Source: SIG307 sp045596385 (GTDB taxonomy: Bacteria > Bacillota > Clostridia > Lachnospirales > Lachnospiraceae). From it: a stretch of 64,000 nucleotides of DNA. Below, one piece after another: positions 43,490 through 52,582 of the stretch (within the stretch, counting starts at the first letter, position 1; the number at the start of each line of letters is the position of its first letter). Made by a program: the position numbers and the translations under genes. The notes under the pieces were generated by a model. It had not been told where the DNA came from, searched no databases, and saw only the letters and a list, made by a program, of their open reading frames with translations. Where the stretch lies: positions 248,001-312,000 of the forward strand of contig JAZOCC010000021.1 in NCBI GenBank assembly GCA_045596385.1. The letters are read 5' to 3'.

Positions 43490-44516
43490 TTATGAGCTTT
43501 CGCTGTGGCGCCGTCTTGTTCGTTTTGTTGACGGTGAAACGTTAGCGGATGTAGAACGTCGCGCGGAAGAAAACAGAGAAAACGATGCCCAGAGTCAGCA
43601 GTTAGCCGATGTTGAGGCGGAGAAACTGTTTGAACAGGAAGAAAAGGAAGACAGAGAGGACCGCAAGCGTCGTCTCGAGATGGAGCATGAAAAAGAAGCA
43701 CAGGCATTGCTGGAAAAGTATAAGAACTGGCCGAAGGAGCACGGTGTGAAGATTTTCGGTCGTTTGTATGCGATTATGGCAGTATTGCTTTGTGCTGTTG
43801 TTATTACGACATTGCTTGTTACGGTTTCCTATTTACCGGAGTACGGCAGTCCTGATAATCCGAACAACAACGAAGTAGTGGAAAAGTATAATAAAGACGG
43901 TTTGTATGATACCGGAGCTACCAATAACGTGGCAAGTATGATTCTGGATTATCGTGCTTTCGATACGCTTGGTGAGTCCCATGTGTTATTTGTGGCTGCG
44001 GTATGTGTTATGATTTTGCTTCGTCTGGAGCTGACCAAGGACGGAAAACCGACGGACAGTAAGCGTGCGGAGGAGGAAAATGACCGTTTATATGAGCCGA
44101 AAAACGATAAGATTTTACAGCTCTCCGCAAAGATATTGGTGCCGGTCATTATTATGTACGGAATTTATGTGATTTTAAACGGTCATTTGTCACCGGGAGG
44201 CGGATTTTCCGGAGGAGCGATTATCGGTGCGGGATTGATTTTATATGTCAATGCCTTCGGATTTGAGAAGGCAAAGCGTATTATGAATCGAAAGAATTAT
44301 GCGGTGATTTCCGTGGTTCCGCTGTTGTTTTATGCCATTGCAAAGGGATATTCCTTCTTTACGGGAGCGAATCACCTGGAGAGCGGTATTCCGAAGGGAG
44401 CGCCGGGGGCGATTCTTTCCGGAGGACTCATTTTGCCGTTAAATATTTGTGTGGGTATTGTGGTCGCCTGCACCATGTATCATTTCTATACGTTGTTCCG
44501 TAAAGGAGGAATGTAA
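43473..44516 (+). CDS. MbhE-MrpB fusion with N-terminal coiled-coil extension
   Basis: 347 residues in three parts. Residues 1-90 are highly charged and helical (ERRAEENRENDAQ, EKEDREDRKRRLEME), probably a cytoplasmic coiled coil. Residues ~92-190 look like MbhE, with a helix, the conserved GATNNVASMILDYRAFDTLGE and a second helix. Residues ~205-347 are MrpB/MnhB, with LNGHLSPGGGFSGGAIIGA. The fusion of MbhE and MrpB domains is known in Mrp-like operons; the long charged N-terminus is unusual. It overlaps the preceding gene by 17 bases. Confidence 0.85.
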   Translation: MKPRSDYELSLWRRLVRFVDGETLADVERRAEENRENDAQSQQLADVEAEKLFEQEEKEDREDRKRRLEMEHEKEAQALLEKYKNWPKEHGVKIFGRLYAIMAVLLCAVVITTLLVTVSYLPEYGSPDNPNNNEVVEKYNKDGLYDTGATNNVASMILDYRAFDTLGESHVLFVAAVCVMILLRLELTKDGKPTDSKRAEEENDRLYEPKNDKILQLSAKILVPVIIMYGIYVILNGHLSPGGGFSGGAIIGAGLILYVNAFGFEKAKRIMNRKNYAVISVVPLLFYAIAKGYSFFTGANHLESGIPKGAPGAILSGGLILPLNICVGIVVACTMYHFYTLFRKGGM

Positions 44517-44517
44517 G

Positions 44518-44889
44518 ATGTTGGGAAATTTGTTCGCGAATTATTATGAAGCGGTATCTATGATTTTGTTCGGTATCGGCTTTACGACACTGTTATTAAA
44601 CCGTAACATGATTAAGAAAATCATGGGTCTGAATATCATGGATACGGCAATCTATTTATTCTTGGCGGCAAAGGGCTACATATTCGGCAGAAAGGTGCCG
44701 ATTGTTACGGGAGCGGTGCCGGAGCCGGAGACTTATATCAATCCGATTCCGACCGGCCTTGTGCTGACCGGTATCGTGGTATCCGTCAGTGTTACGGCAG
44801 TAATGTTGTCACTGACCATTCGTTTGTACAGAAGATATCATACGCTTGATATCGATGAAATCACGCGTCTGGTAAAGGAGGAGAAGTAA
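44518..44889 (+). CDS. mrpC: Mrp-type antiporter subunit MrpC/MnhC (NuoK-like)
   Basis: 123 residues with three helices. NuoK-like motifs: LLNRNMIKKIMGLNIMDTAIYLF and the NPIPTGLVLTGIVVSVSVTAV helix. The ATG at 44518 is preceded by AAAGGAGG at 44502-44509; a longer frame from 44449 lies within the previous gene. The stop overlaps the next start. Confidence 0.92.
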   Translation: MLGNLFANYYEAVSMILFGIGFTTLLLNRNMIKKIMGLNIMDTAIYLFLAAKGYIFGRKVPIVTGAVPEPETYINPIPTGLVLTGIVVSVSVTAVMLSLTIRLYRRYHTLDIDEITRLVKEEK

Positions 44890-46382
44890 TGGATTTTGTA
44901 TGCAATTTTCCGTTTTTCTGCATTGTGTTGTGTCTGGCAACCGGTGTGATTTCTTCCGTATTAAAACCGAAGGTGGCGAAGGCGGTTTCCGTGACGCTGG
45001 TTTCGGTATGCCTTGTGTGTTCTTTTTGCGTCCTTTTTTACACCATAGGTACAGGAGAATCCTTTACTTATATGATGGGACATTTCCCGGCACCGTGGGG
45101 CAATGAAATCCGTGCGGGTGTACTGGAAGGTGTGATGGCAACATTTTTCTGTGTTATTATGCTGTTATCTCTTCTCGGTGGAGAAAAGTACTTGAAAATC
45201 GATATTGAGGAACCGAAGCAGAATTTATATTTTGTATTGATTAATCTGTTGCTCAGTTCTTTGCTGGCGCTGGTATATACCAACGACCTGTTTACCGCCT
45301 ATGTATTTGTGGAGATTAATACCATCGCGGCGGGTGGCTTGATTATGATTCGCAGTAACGGTCATTCCATGCTGGCGGCAACCAAGTATATGATTATGAG
45401 TTTGCTGGGTTCCGGTTTGCTGTTAATCGGAATTACGTTGCAGTATGATTTGACAGGTCATCTGTTGATGAGCAATATTAAAGAGTCTATCGGTGCGCTT
45501 GCCGCAAACGGAGAGTATGCGGTTCCGCTTACGGTAATTATCGGCCTTATGAGTGTCGGTATTGCCATAAAGAGTGCATTATTTCCGTTCCATGCATGGC
45601 TTCCGGATGCCTATGGCTTTTCTACGGCGTCTTCCGCAGCTGTGTTATCCAGTTTGGTGTCAAAGGCCTATATTTTTCTTTTGATTAAGATTATGTATCG
45701 TGTGATCGGAACCGAGGTGTTCTGGAACAGTAAAATTACCAATGTATTCTTTGTGCTTGGTGTTGCCGGCATGCTGTTCGGTTCTTTCAGTGCAATTAAG
45801 GAACATGATATGCGTCGGATGATTGCGTTTTCTTCCGTGGCACAGATTGGTTACATTTACATGGGGCTCGGTTTTGGTACGGAGCTTGGTATGGTAGCTG
45901 CGGTGTTTCATATTTTATCCCATGCGGCAACCAAGTCCATGTTGTTTGTTGCATGCAGAGGTTTGTCTGAAGTATCCGGCGACAAGAAGGATTTTTCGGA
46001 TTTAAAGGGGTCCGGCTTCCGGAATAAAATTGCCGGAGTTGCGTTTTCCGTCGGTGCCTTTTCCATGGTAGGTGTGCCGTTGTTTGCGGGCTTTATTTCA
46101 AAGCTTTACCTGACGTCTGCCGCACTGGAGTCCGTGTCTGTAAAAATGGCGGTAGCGGTAATTGTACTGGCAGTCAGTACAATTTTAAACGCACTGTATT
46201 TCATTCGTGCAACGATATCTATTTATACTCCGAGAAACGAGCATTATCGCGATGCGAATTTCCGACCGGGGAAGATTTTTTGCGTGGGAATGGTATGTTT
46301 TATTGTGATTAATTTTGTGCTTGGTCTGGCTTCTTATCCGATTATTAATGCGATAGAGCAGGGATTACAGATGTTTTCGTAA
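44889..46382 (+). CDS. Mrp-type antiporter subunit, MrpD/NuoN-like (first)
   Basis: 497 residues, about 14 helices, Proton_antipo_M family. It keeps the TM5 glutamate (E142 in FVEINTIAAGG) and the TM7 lysine (IKSALFPFHAWLPDAYGFSTASSAAVLSSLVSK), the residues that carry protons in complex I-type antiporters. One of four such subunits in the operon, and the one closest to the MrpD of standard Mrp by position after MrpC. Confidence 0.9.
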   Translation: MDFVCNFPFFCIVLCLATGVISSVLKPKVAKAVSVTLVSVCLVCSFCVLFYTIGTGESFTYMMGHFPAPWGNEIRAGVLEGVMATFFCVIMLLSLLGGEKYLKIDIEEPKQNLYFVLINLLLSSLLALVYTNDLFTAYVFVEINTIAAGGLIMIRSNGHSMLAATKYMIMSLLGSGLLLIGITLQYDLTGHLLMSNIKESIGALAANGEYAVPLTVIIGLMSVGIAIKSALFPFHAWLPDAYGFSTASSAAVLSSLVSKAYIFLLIKIMYRVIGTEVFWNSKITNVFFVLGVAGMLFGSFSAIKEHDMRRMIAFSSVAQIGYIYMGLGFGTELGMVAAVFHILSHAATKSMLFVACRGLSEVSGDKKDFSDLKGSGFRNKIAGVAFSVGAFSMVGVPLFAGFISKLYLTSAALESVSVKMAVAVIVLAVSTILNALYFIRATISIYTPRNEHYRDANFRPGKIFCVGMVCFIVINFVLGLASYPIINAIEQGLQMFS

Positions 46383-46397
46383 CAAAGGAGGCAAACA

Positions 46398-47864
46398 ATG
46401 GAAAGAGAAATTTTATTATTGATACAGATTCTGTTTCCTGTGGTAGCAGGCTGCCTTTTGTTTGTAGTGTCACGTCGCGGGAATCGTAGAGTGCAGGTGA
46501 TGTATGTAACGGCAGTGCTTGTGGCGGAAACAATATTGGTAATTTCTAATGCGTTTTTGCAGAAGACAACTGTAGAATGCTTTTGCCTGACACCGTCGGT
46601 ACGGTTGATGTTATGTAATGACGGGCTTTCCGGCTTATTCGGGATATTAGTGACGTTTGTCTGGCTGTTGGTGGGAATCTATTCCTTCCGTTACTTAAAG
46701 GGAACAAGAAAGCCGGTGATGTTTTATGGCTTTTATCTGATTGCGCTGGGTGTGTTGCAGGGCTTGGGACTTGCCGGAAATTTGATATCTTTCTATCTGT
46801 TTTATGAGTGGATGACTTTAATGACGGTTCCGTTTGTATTTTACAACAGAACCGGAGAATCGATTCGTGCGGCAAGGAAGTATTTGTTTTATTCCGTAGC
46901 GGGAGCAAGCTTTGCCCTGGCGGGAATTTTCCTTCTTTCCGGAAATGCGGAAGGGCTTCATTTTGCGGGAGGTGCTTTAAACGGGAACGCGAATATGGCG
47001 GAAGTTCTTTTGGCAAGTCTGTTTTTGATTATCGGCTTCGGTACCAAGGCAGGTATGTTTCCGATGCACGGATGGCTTCCGACGGCACATCCGGTGGCTC
47101 CGGCTCCGGCTTCCGCAGTACTTTCCGGCGTAATTACAAAGGCCGGTGTACTGGGGATTATTCGTAGCCTGTATTATGTTATCGGTACGGAGTATCTGGC
47201 AGGAACTTATGTGCAGACCGTGTTCTTAATCCTGGCTTTAGTGACGGTGTTTATGGGTTCCATGCTAGCGTATAAGGAAAAAGTGTTGAAAAAACGTCTG
47301 GCGTATTCTACGGTCAGTCAGGTATCTTACGTGCTATTCGGTCTGGCGCTGTTTACACCGGCAGGCTTTGCTACGGCGTTGCTTCACATGGTATTTCATT
47401 CCGTAATTAAGAACGGATTATTCCTGTTTGCCGGTACGGTGATTCATCAGACCGGCGAGGAGCGGGTGGAAGGCTTGCGCGGTATGGGAAAATACATGCC
47501 GGTATCTTTCTGGAGTTTTACGTTTGCGTCATTGGCATTGGTGGGAATTCCGCCGTTGTCGGGCTTTGTCAGTAAGTGGTATCTGGCGAAGGGAGCAATG
47601 GAGGCGTCTGTAGGGGCGTTTTCTTACATAGGACCTGCGGTGCTTTTGGTAAGTGCGCTGTTGACTGCCGGGTACCTGTTATCGATTACCGCAGACGGTT
47701 TTTTCCCGGGAAAGAATTTTGTAGAGCCTACGCCGGAACCGAGCGAAGGACACATTTCAATGCTGATTCCTTGCGTGATTTTTGCAGTGTCTGCATTGCT
47801 TCTCGGTGTGTTTGCGACACCGTTGGTTGAGTATGTAACGGAACTCGGAATGAGTTTACTTTAA
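46398..47864 (+). CDS. Mrp/complex I-type antiporter subunit (second)
   Basis: 488 residues with about 14 helices. TM5 motif LFYEWMTLMTVPFVF carries the Glu, and GFGTKAGMFPMHGWLPTAHPVAPAPASAVLSG carries the Lys and the His-rich helix. More similar in these motifs to the third subunit than to the first, suggesting local duplication (inference). AAAGGAGG precedes its ATG. Confidence 0.9.
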   Translation: MEREILLLIQILFPVVAGCLLFVVSRRGNRRVQVMYVTAVLVAETILVISNAFLQKTTVECFCLTPSVRLMLCNDGLSGLFGILVTFVWLLVGIYSFRYLKGTRKPVMFYGFYLIALGVLQGLGLAGNLISFYLFYEWMTLMTVPFVFYNRTGESIRAARKYLFYSVAGASFALAGIFLLSGNAEGLHFAGGALNGNANMAEVLLASLFLIIGFGTKAGMFPMHGWLPTAHPVAPAPASAVLSGVITKAGVLGIIRSLYYVIGTEYLAGTYVQTVFLILALVTVFMGSMLAYKEKVLKKRLAYSTVSQVSYVLFGLALFTPAGFATALLHMVFHSVIKNGLFLFAGTVIHQTGEERVEGLRGMGKYMPVSFWSFTFASLALVGIPPLSGFVSKWYLAKGAMEASVGAFSYIGPAVLLVSALLTAGYLLSITADGFFPGKNFVEPTPEPSEGHISMLIPCVIFAVSALLLGVFATPLVEYVTELGMSLL

Positions 47865-47885
47865 AAGAGCGGAAAGGAGAATAAA

Positions 47886-49367
47886 ATGAGTCAATATTTT
47901 ATGTTGTTTCCGATTTTTGTGCCGATTTTATTCGGTGCGATACTTCCGCTGTTTCGTTTCGAAAATGCGAAGTTGAGACGTGCTTATGTAGGCGGTGTTG
48001 CAATCATTAATACGATTTTAATGTTTGTGGTTATGTTCGTTGTGCGTCCGGAAGGGGACTTTATGCTGCTTAACATGGCAGGTAAGCTTTCTATTTCCTT
48101 TCATATGGACGGTCTGGGGTGTGTGTTCGGGTCTTTGATTGCCGTTCTCTGGCCGATTGCGACCTTCTATGCCTTTGAATATATGAAGCATGAAGGAAAG
48201 GAAAATACTTTCTTTACCTTCTTTACCATGACCTACGGTATTACGGTGGGGATTGCCTTTGCGTCCAATTTAATGACCTTATACTTATTCTATGAATTGC
48301 TTACATTTGTTACATTGCCGCTTGTAATGCACGGAATGAGCAAAAAGTCCGTTTTTGCTGGTAGACGTTACGTGACTTATTCCGTCGGCGGTGCAGCCTT
48401 TGCATTTATCGGTATTGCGTTTATTTTAACCTTCGGAGAAAATATTCACTTTCAATACGGCGGAGTATTGACCGGAGCTTATAGTGAGGTACAAGAGGAA
48501 TTATTGAGGGTCGCTTATGTACTGACGACCTTTGGCTTCGGCGTAAAGGCGGCAGTTTTTCCGTTCTACAAGTGGTTGCCGACGGCTTCCGTGGCACCGA
48601 CTCCGGTAACGGCACTTTTGCATGCGGTAGCGGTAGTAAAGGCAGGTGCCTTTGCCATTATTCGTATTACTTATTTCAGCTTCGGAACGGAGTTGTTGTA
48701 CGGAACCTATGCACAGTACATCGTTATGGGTGCGGCACTGGTAACGATTTTATTCGGCTCTACCATGGCGTTAAAAGAGCAGCATTTAAAGCGACGTCTG
48801 GCCTATTCCACGATCAGTAATCTGTCTTATATTGTGTTCGGTGCGTCTCTTATGTCTCCGGCGGGACTTACGGGAGCATTGACTCATATGGTAGTACATG
48901 GTGTGGTTAAGATTACGTTGTTCTTCTGTGCCGGTGCGGTTTTGTATAAGACAGGACAGGAATATATTCATGATATGCGCGGTATGGGGAAACGCATGCC
49001 GGTTACTTTTGCATGCTTTGCATTAGCGTCTGCGGCTTTGGTAGGTGTGCCGCCGCTTCCGGGATTTTTGAGTAAATGGAATCTGGCAACCGGTGCACTT
49101 GCGGATAAGAGTCCGCTTGCTTATGCAGGGATTGTTGTATTGTTGATTTCAGCGGTACTGACAGCAATTTATTTGTTCCTGGTGGTAGTTAAGGGGTGTT
49201 TTCCGTCCAAAACCAGGATTCAGCCGGAAACAAAGAGGTGTGAAGCCAACGGGTATATGACGGTTCCGCTTGTTTTGTTATGTATCATGATTGTGTTGCT
49301 GGGTGTGTTTGCACAGCCGCTTACGGAGTTGTTTAACGTTGTTGCGAAGGGAGGTAGTCTGCTATGA
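47886..49367 (+). CDS. Mrp/complex I-type antiporter subunit (third)
   Basis: 493 residues, 14 or so helices. TM5 motif LFYELLTFVTLPLVM and TM7 motif GFGVKAAVFPFYKWLPTASVAPTPVTALLHA. The usual H in FxxHxWLP is replaced by Tyr-Lys (FYKWLP), so this paralogue has a changed residue next to the proton path. GGAAAGGAG precedes the ATG, and the stop overlaps the next gene (ATGA). Confidence 0.9.
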   Translation: MSQYFMLFPIFVPILFGAILPLFRFENAKLRRAYVGGVAIINTILMFVVMFVVRPEGDFMLLNMAGKLSISFHMDGLGCVFGSLIAVLWPIATFYAFEYMKHEGKENTFFTFFTMTYGITVGIAFASNLMTLYLFYELLTFVTLPLVMHGMSKKSVFAGRRYVTYSVGGAAFAFIGIAFILTFGENIHFQYGGVLTGAYSEVQEELLRVAYVLTTFGFGVKAAVFPFYKWLPTASVAPTPVTALLHAVAVVKAGAFAIIRITYFSFGTELLYGTYAQYIVMGAALVTILFGSTMALKEQHLKRRLAYSTISNLSYIVFGASLMSPAGLTGALTHMVVHGVVKITLFFCAGAVLYKTGQEYIHDMRGMGKRMPVTFACFALASAALVGVPPLPGFLSKWNLATGALADKSPLAYAGIVVLLISAVLTAIYLFLVVVKGCFPSKTRIQPETKRCEANGYMTVPLVLLCIMIVLLGVFAQPLTELFNVVAKGGSLL

Positions 49368-51265
49368 TAGGTGCATTACAGTTTGCAACGGACGAATTCC
49401 GTGTGATATATGCCTTGCTGGCTGCCTTTCTCTGGGTGATGACCTTGCTGTTTTCTAAGCAGTATTTTTATCGTCACAGACATCTGACTCGGTATTTTGT
49501 TTTTTATTTTGTGACCTTTGCCGCAGTGCTTGGCGTATTTTTTGCGGCGGATTTACTGACGTTATTTTTATTCTTTGAGATTATGTCTTTTACCTCCTAT
49601 GTCTGGGTGGTACAGGAAGAGACCGATGCGGCACTGCGGGCATCAAAGACGTATCTTGCGGTGGCGGTCATCGGCGGTTTGTCCATGTTAATGGGAATTT
49701 TTATGGTGGACCATGCACTGGGAACTTTGACAATTTCCGAACTTCGGGAAGCAACAGCTGTATTTCTTGCCGGACAGGGAGGAAATTACGGAAACCGTCA
49801 GACCTATTTGTATGTGACAGCGGCATTGCTTGCGGTAGGCTTCGGCGGAAAAGCAGGCATTTTCCCTCTTCATATCTGGCTTCCGAAGGCGCATCCGGCA
49901 GCACCGGCACCGGCATCGGCATTGCTTTCCGGAATGTTAACCAAGTGCGGTATTTTCGGTATGCTTTTGGTGAATTGCCATTTGCTGTTTGCGGATGGGA
50001 CATGGGGAAAAGTGATTTTAATTCTCGGTACGATTACTATGGTATTAGGTGCGGTTTCGGCGCTGTTTTCCGTGGATATTAAGCGCACGCTGGCTTGTTC
50101 TTCCGTATCTCAGATCGGATTTATTACATTGGGCATCGGTATGATCAGCATTATGGGCGGACACGGAATTGCACTGCAGGGAACGGTATACCATATGGTG
50201 AATCATACGTTGTTAAAGCTGGTACTGTTCCTTGCAGCCGGTGTGGTATATATGAATACCCATTCCCTGGATTTAAACAAGGTACGCGGGTATGGCAGAA
50301 AACATCCGTTTTTGGGGGCTGCGGTAGCCTTCGGCGGACTGGGACTTGCGGGTATTCCGGGCTTTAACGGCTATATCAGTAAGACGTTATTGCACGAGAG
50401 TCTGGTGGAGCATATGCATCATCTGGATGCGGAAGGCTTGCATGCGGAAATTGCTATGTTTAAAACGGTGGAAGTGCTGTTTCTGATTGCGGGAGGATTG
50501 ACTCTTGCATATATGTTAAAGTTGTTTATTGCTATCTTTGTAGAAAAAGGTGCCGGGGAAGAAAAGGAAAAGAAGAGCAGTATGACGATACTGTCCGGTA
50601 TTGCAGTGTGCGGTTCCGCAGTGTTACTGCCGGTGCTCGGTCTGACTCCGGATTTGATTTTTGCGAAAATCGGACATGCGGCGGAAGCGTTTTTATGTCC
50701 TGCGGATGTACTTTCCGGGGAAGCGCATGCCATTCACTGGCTTTCCTTTGAAAATTTAAAGGGGGCGGCGATTTCCGTAGCCATCGGTATTGCGGTGTAT
50801 GTACTTGTTGTCCGTGGACTTCTGATGAAGAAGGAAAACGGAAGAAGAGTTTATGTGAACCGGATTCCGAAGTGGTTTGACTTGGAAGAGTCTGTGTATC
50901 GTCCGGTGGTTTTAGTGGCGTTACCGTTTGTACTTGCATTCTTCAGCAGAATCTGTGATACATTGATAGACGGCATTGCAGGAGTATTGAAGGCTACAGT
51001 ATTTGCACCTCGTAAGCATAAAATGTCCATTTGGGTAGGATCAAAGGTGACACATATGTTCGGAACCGCTATGGATGGTATAGTTTCTGTGTTAAATAAA
51101 ACCATATTCCGTAATCATCCGATTACAAAATCCTTTGTATCGGTGTTCGCAGTAAGCGAATTAGAAGCCAGACAGACCTTTTCATTGGTTACGGGAAGCG
51201 TTTCCTTCGGACTTTTGTTGGCTGCAATGGGACTTGCAATCTCATTGATTTATCTGCTTTTTTAA
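49364..51265 (+). CDS. Mrp/complex I-type antiporter subunit with C-terminal extension (NuoL/MrpA-like, fourth)
   Basis: 633 residues. The antiporter core has LFFEIMSFTSYVWV and GFGGKAGIFPLHIWLPKAHPAAPAPASALLSG. After the core there is a ~170-residue extension with a cytoplasmic stretch (IPKWFDLEESVYRP), further helices and a final membrane helix, recalling the lateral helix of NuoL and the MrpA tail. It lacks the fused MrpA-C domain, which is supplied by the small gene at 43226. Last gene of the operon. Confidence 0.88.
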   Translation: MIGALQFATDEFRVIYALLAAFLWVMTLLFSKQYFYRHRHLTRYFVFYFVTFAAVLGVFFAADLLTLFLFFEIMSFTSYVWVVQEETDAALRASKTYLAVAVIGGLSMLMGIFMVDHALGTLTISELREATAVFLAGQGGNYGNRQTYLYVTAALLAVGFGGKAGIFPLHIWLPKAHPAAPAPASALLSGMLTKCGIFGMLLVNCHLLFADGTWGKVILILGTITMVLGAVSALFSVDIKRTLACSSVSQIGFITLGIGMISIMGGHGIALQGTVYHMVNHTLLKLVLFLAAGVVYMNTHSLDLNKVRGYGRKHPFLGAAVAFGGLGLAGIPGFNGYISKTLLHESLVEHMHHLDAEGLHAEIAMFKTVEVLFLIAGGLTLAYMLKLFIAIFVEKGAGEEKEKKSSMTILSGIAVCGSAVLLPVLGLTPDLIFAKIGHAAEAFLCPADVLSGEAHAIHWLSFENLKGAAISVAIGIAVYVLVVRGLLMKKENGRRVYVNRIPKWFDLEESVYRPVVLVALPFVLAFFSRICDTLIDGIAGVLKATVFAPRKHKMSIWVGSKVTHMFGTAMDGIVSVLNKTIFRNHPITKSFVSVFAVSELEARQTFSLVTGSVSFGLLLAAMGLAISLIYLLF

Positions 51266-51281
51266 AAAATTTTGAAAAGTA

Positions 51282-51310
51282 TTGAAACTCGCGTTCAAAT
51301 TTGGTATGAT
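51282..51310 (+). promoter_or_regulatory. Promoter of the CheX-like gene
   Basis: TTGAAA (51282-51287), 17-bp spacer, TATGAT (51305-51310) with an extended TGG. The leader (51318-51392) contains a small hairpin GGCG-GTAATA-CGCC and a GTTGC/GCAAC outer pairing. Confidence 0.75.
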
Positions 51311-51392
51311 AGAGATAATATAGATGGGATGGGGTAAGTTGCTGGGGCGGTAATACGCCTTTACGAAAGAGTTGGCAACAGCCAGGAAAGGT

Positions 51393-51878
51393 ATGGGGAT
51401 TACTATGGCAGGGATTATTTCGGTAGAACATATCAACCCGTTTTTATTATCTGCACAACAGATTTTAACGCAGGTTTGTAATATTCAAACAAAGGTAGGA
51501 CAGCTTTCCAAGGAAAGTATGTGCATGGACGGAGAATCGGTTTTTATTATGCTGGGTGTGACCGGCGAAATGACCGGACAAGTATGTATTGTGTTTGACT
51601 TGGAAGGTGCGAAGGATGTGGCGTCACGTATGATGATGGGGATGCCGGTAGCCGAGATTGACGATATGGCAAAGAGTGCGCTCAGTGAGCTCGGTAATAT
51701 GATTATGGGAAATGCAGCCACGTTGCTTGCAAACAATGATCTCAGAATCGATATTACACCGCCGACCCTCGGCATGGGGACGACGAAGCTTTCGTCGCCG
51801 AATATGACTACGATTAAAGTTCCGCTTGTATACGAAAGCGGCGAAGTTAAGTTATACTTCTTATTGAAACTGGCATAA
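51393..51878 (+). CDS. cheX: CheX-like chemotaxis phosphatase
   Basis: 161 residues. CheX/CheC-family phosphatases dephosphorylate CheY-P. The signature helix is present as SALSELGNMIMGNA, with the catalytic Glu and Asn (ExxN). The GEMTGQVCIVFD strand and PLVYESGEVKLYFLL end are typical. Starts at ATG 51393 (AGGA five bases upstream) or ATG 51405 are both possible. It stands alone with its own promoter and terminator, away from other chemotaxis genes. Confidence 0.82.
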   Translation: MGITMAGIISVEHINPFLLSAQQILTQVCNIQTKVGQLSKESMCMDGESVFIMLGVTGEMTGQVCIVFDLEGAKDVASRMMMGMPVAEIDDMAKSALSELGNMIMGNAATLLANNDLRIDITPPTLGMGTTKLSSPNMTTIKVPLVYESGEVKLYFLLKLA

Positions 51879-51899
51879 GCACAGGAAATACAAAAGAGA

Positions 51900-51930
51900 A
51901 GGTGACGCAAAGGGCATCACCTCTTTTTTT
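51900..51930 (+). terminator. Rho-independent terminator of cheX
   Basis: AGGTGA (51900-51905) pairs with TCACCT (51917-51922), plus two inner pairs after a mismatch, followed by seven Ts. Confidence 0.85.
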
Positions 51931-51962
51931 GAGAGAACGATAAATGGTCTAGGAGATGGGTA

Positions 51963-52517
51963 ATGAGTAAAGTAAAAACAAACAACTATGTATATCAGAG
52001 CAAGAAGACGGAGGAGACACCTGCTTTTAATAAAAAGAAACTGTATTTCATTCTTGCATTACTTGTAGTGGTGCTTGCCGTTGTAGTTGCACTGGTTTGT
52101 ATAGAGAAAAGTATGCAAAATAAGATTGTGGTTAACAACAAGTCCTCTCACAATATTACCGGGTTGCAGTTCTGGTACGAGGATTCCAACGGCGATTATA
52201 TTGACATTATGGAGTTTGATTCCGTAGCTTCTAAAGAGAAGGTGAAAGCTTCCACAGAGGAACTTGCGTTGTCAGAGCTTCAAGGCGAAGCATGGTTGTC
52301 GATTCAGATTACGTTTGAAGACGGAGGAGAAGCGTTACTCCAGACCGGACAGTTTTTGTACGGATTTGACGGTAAAATCAGCTTCGAAATTGCGGACACA
52401 AACGAAGAAGAGTTATTGGTCCGCATAAAGGCCGGGGAAGGGTTGTTTAATTCAACGACCATTACCGGATGTGACGATGTATACTATATCAATCCGAAGG
52501 ACGGCTATATCGAATAA
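51963..52517 (+). CDS. Single-pass membrane protein, function unknown
   Basis: 184 residues: a basic cytoplasmic start (~25 residues), one membrane helix (~27-47, YFILALLVVVLAVVVALVC) and a ~135-residue external beta-rich domain beginning KIVVNNKSSHNITGLQFWYED. I do not recognise the domain. It lies between cheX and the hydratase gene without an obvious functional link. A hairpin covers its stop codon. Confidence 0.65.
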   Translation: MSKVKTNNYVYQSKKTEETPAFNKKKLYFILALLVVVLAVVVALVCIEKSMQNKIVVNNKSSHNITGLQFWYEDSNGDYIDIMEFDSVASKEKVKASTEELALSELQGEAWLSIQITFEDGGEALLQTGQFLYGFDGKISFEIADTNEEELLVRIKAGEGLFNSTTITGCDDVYYINPKDGYIE

Positions 52518-52527
52518 GATATAGCCG
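52502..52527 (+). other. Perfect hairpin centred on a stop codon
   Basis: CGGCTATATC (52502-52511) pairs with GATATAGCCG (52518-52527); the six-base loop GAATAA holds the stop codon TAA. No T tract follows, so it is not a typical terminator. It may be a weak terminator or an RNA-stability element. Confidence 0.55.
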
Positions 52528-52582
52528 CTTCGGCGTTGAATAGAATAGATGGGCGTCGATAGACGTTAGAAAGGGTAAAACT

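Noticed and set aside
42097..51265. Operon as respiratory complex I
   Set aside because: No NuoB, NuoC, NuoD, NuoH or NuoI-type subunits are present, while MrpE, MrpF, MrpG and MrpB-type subunits are.
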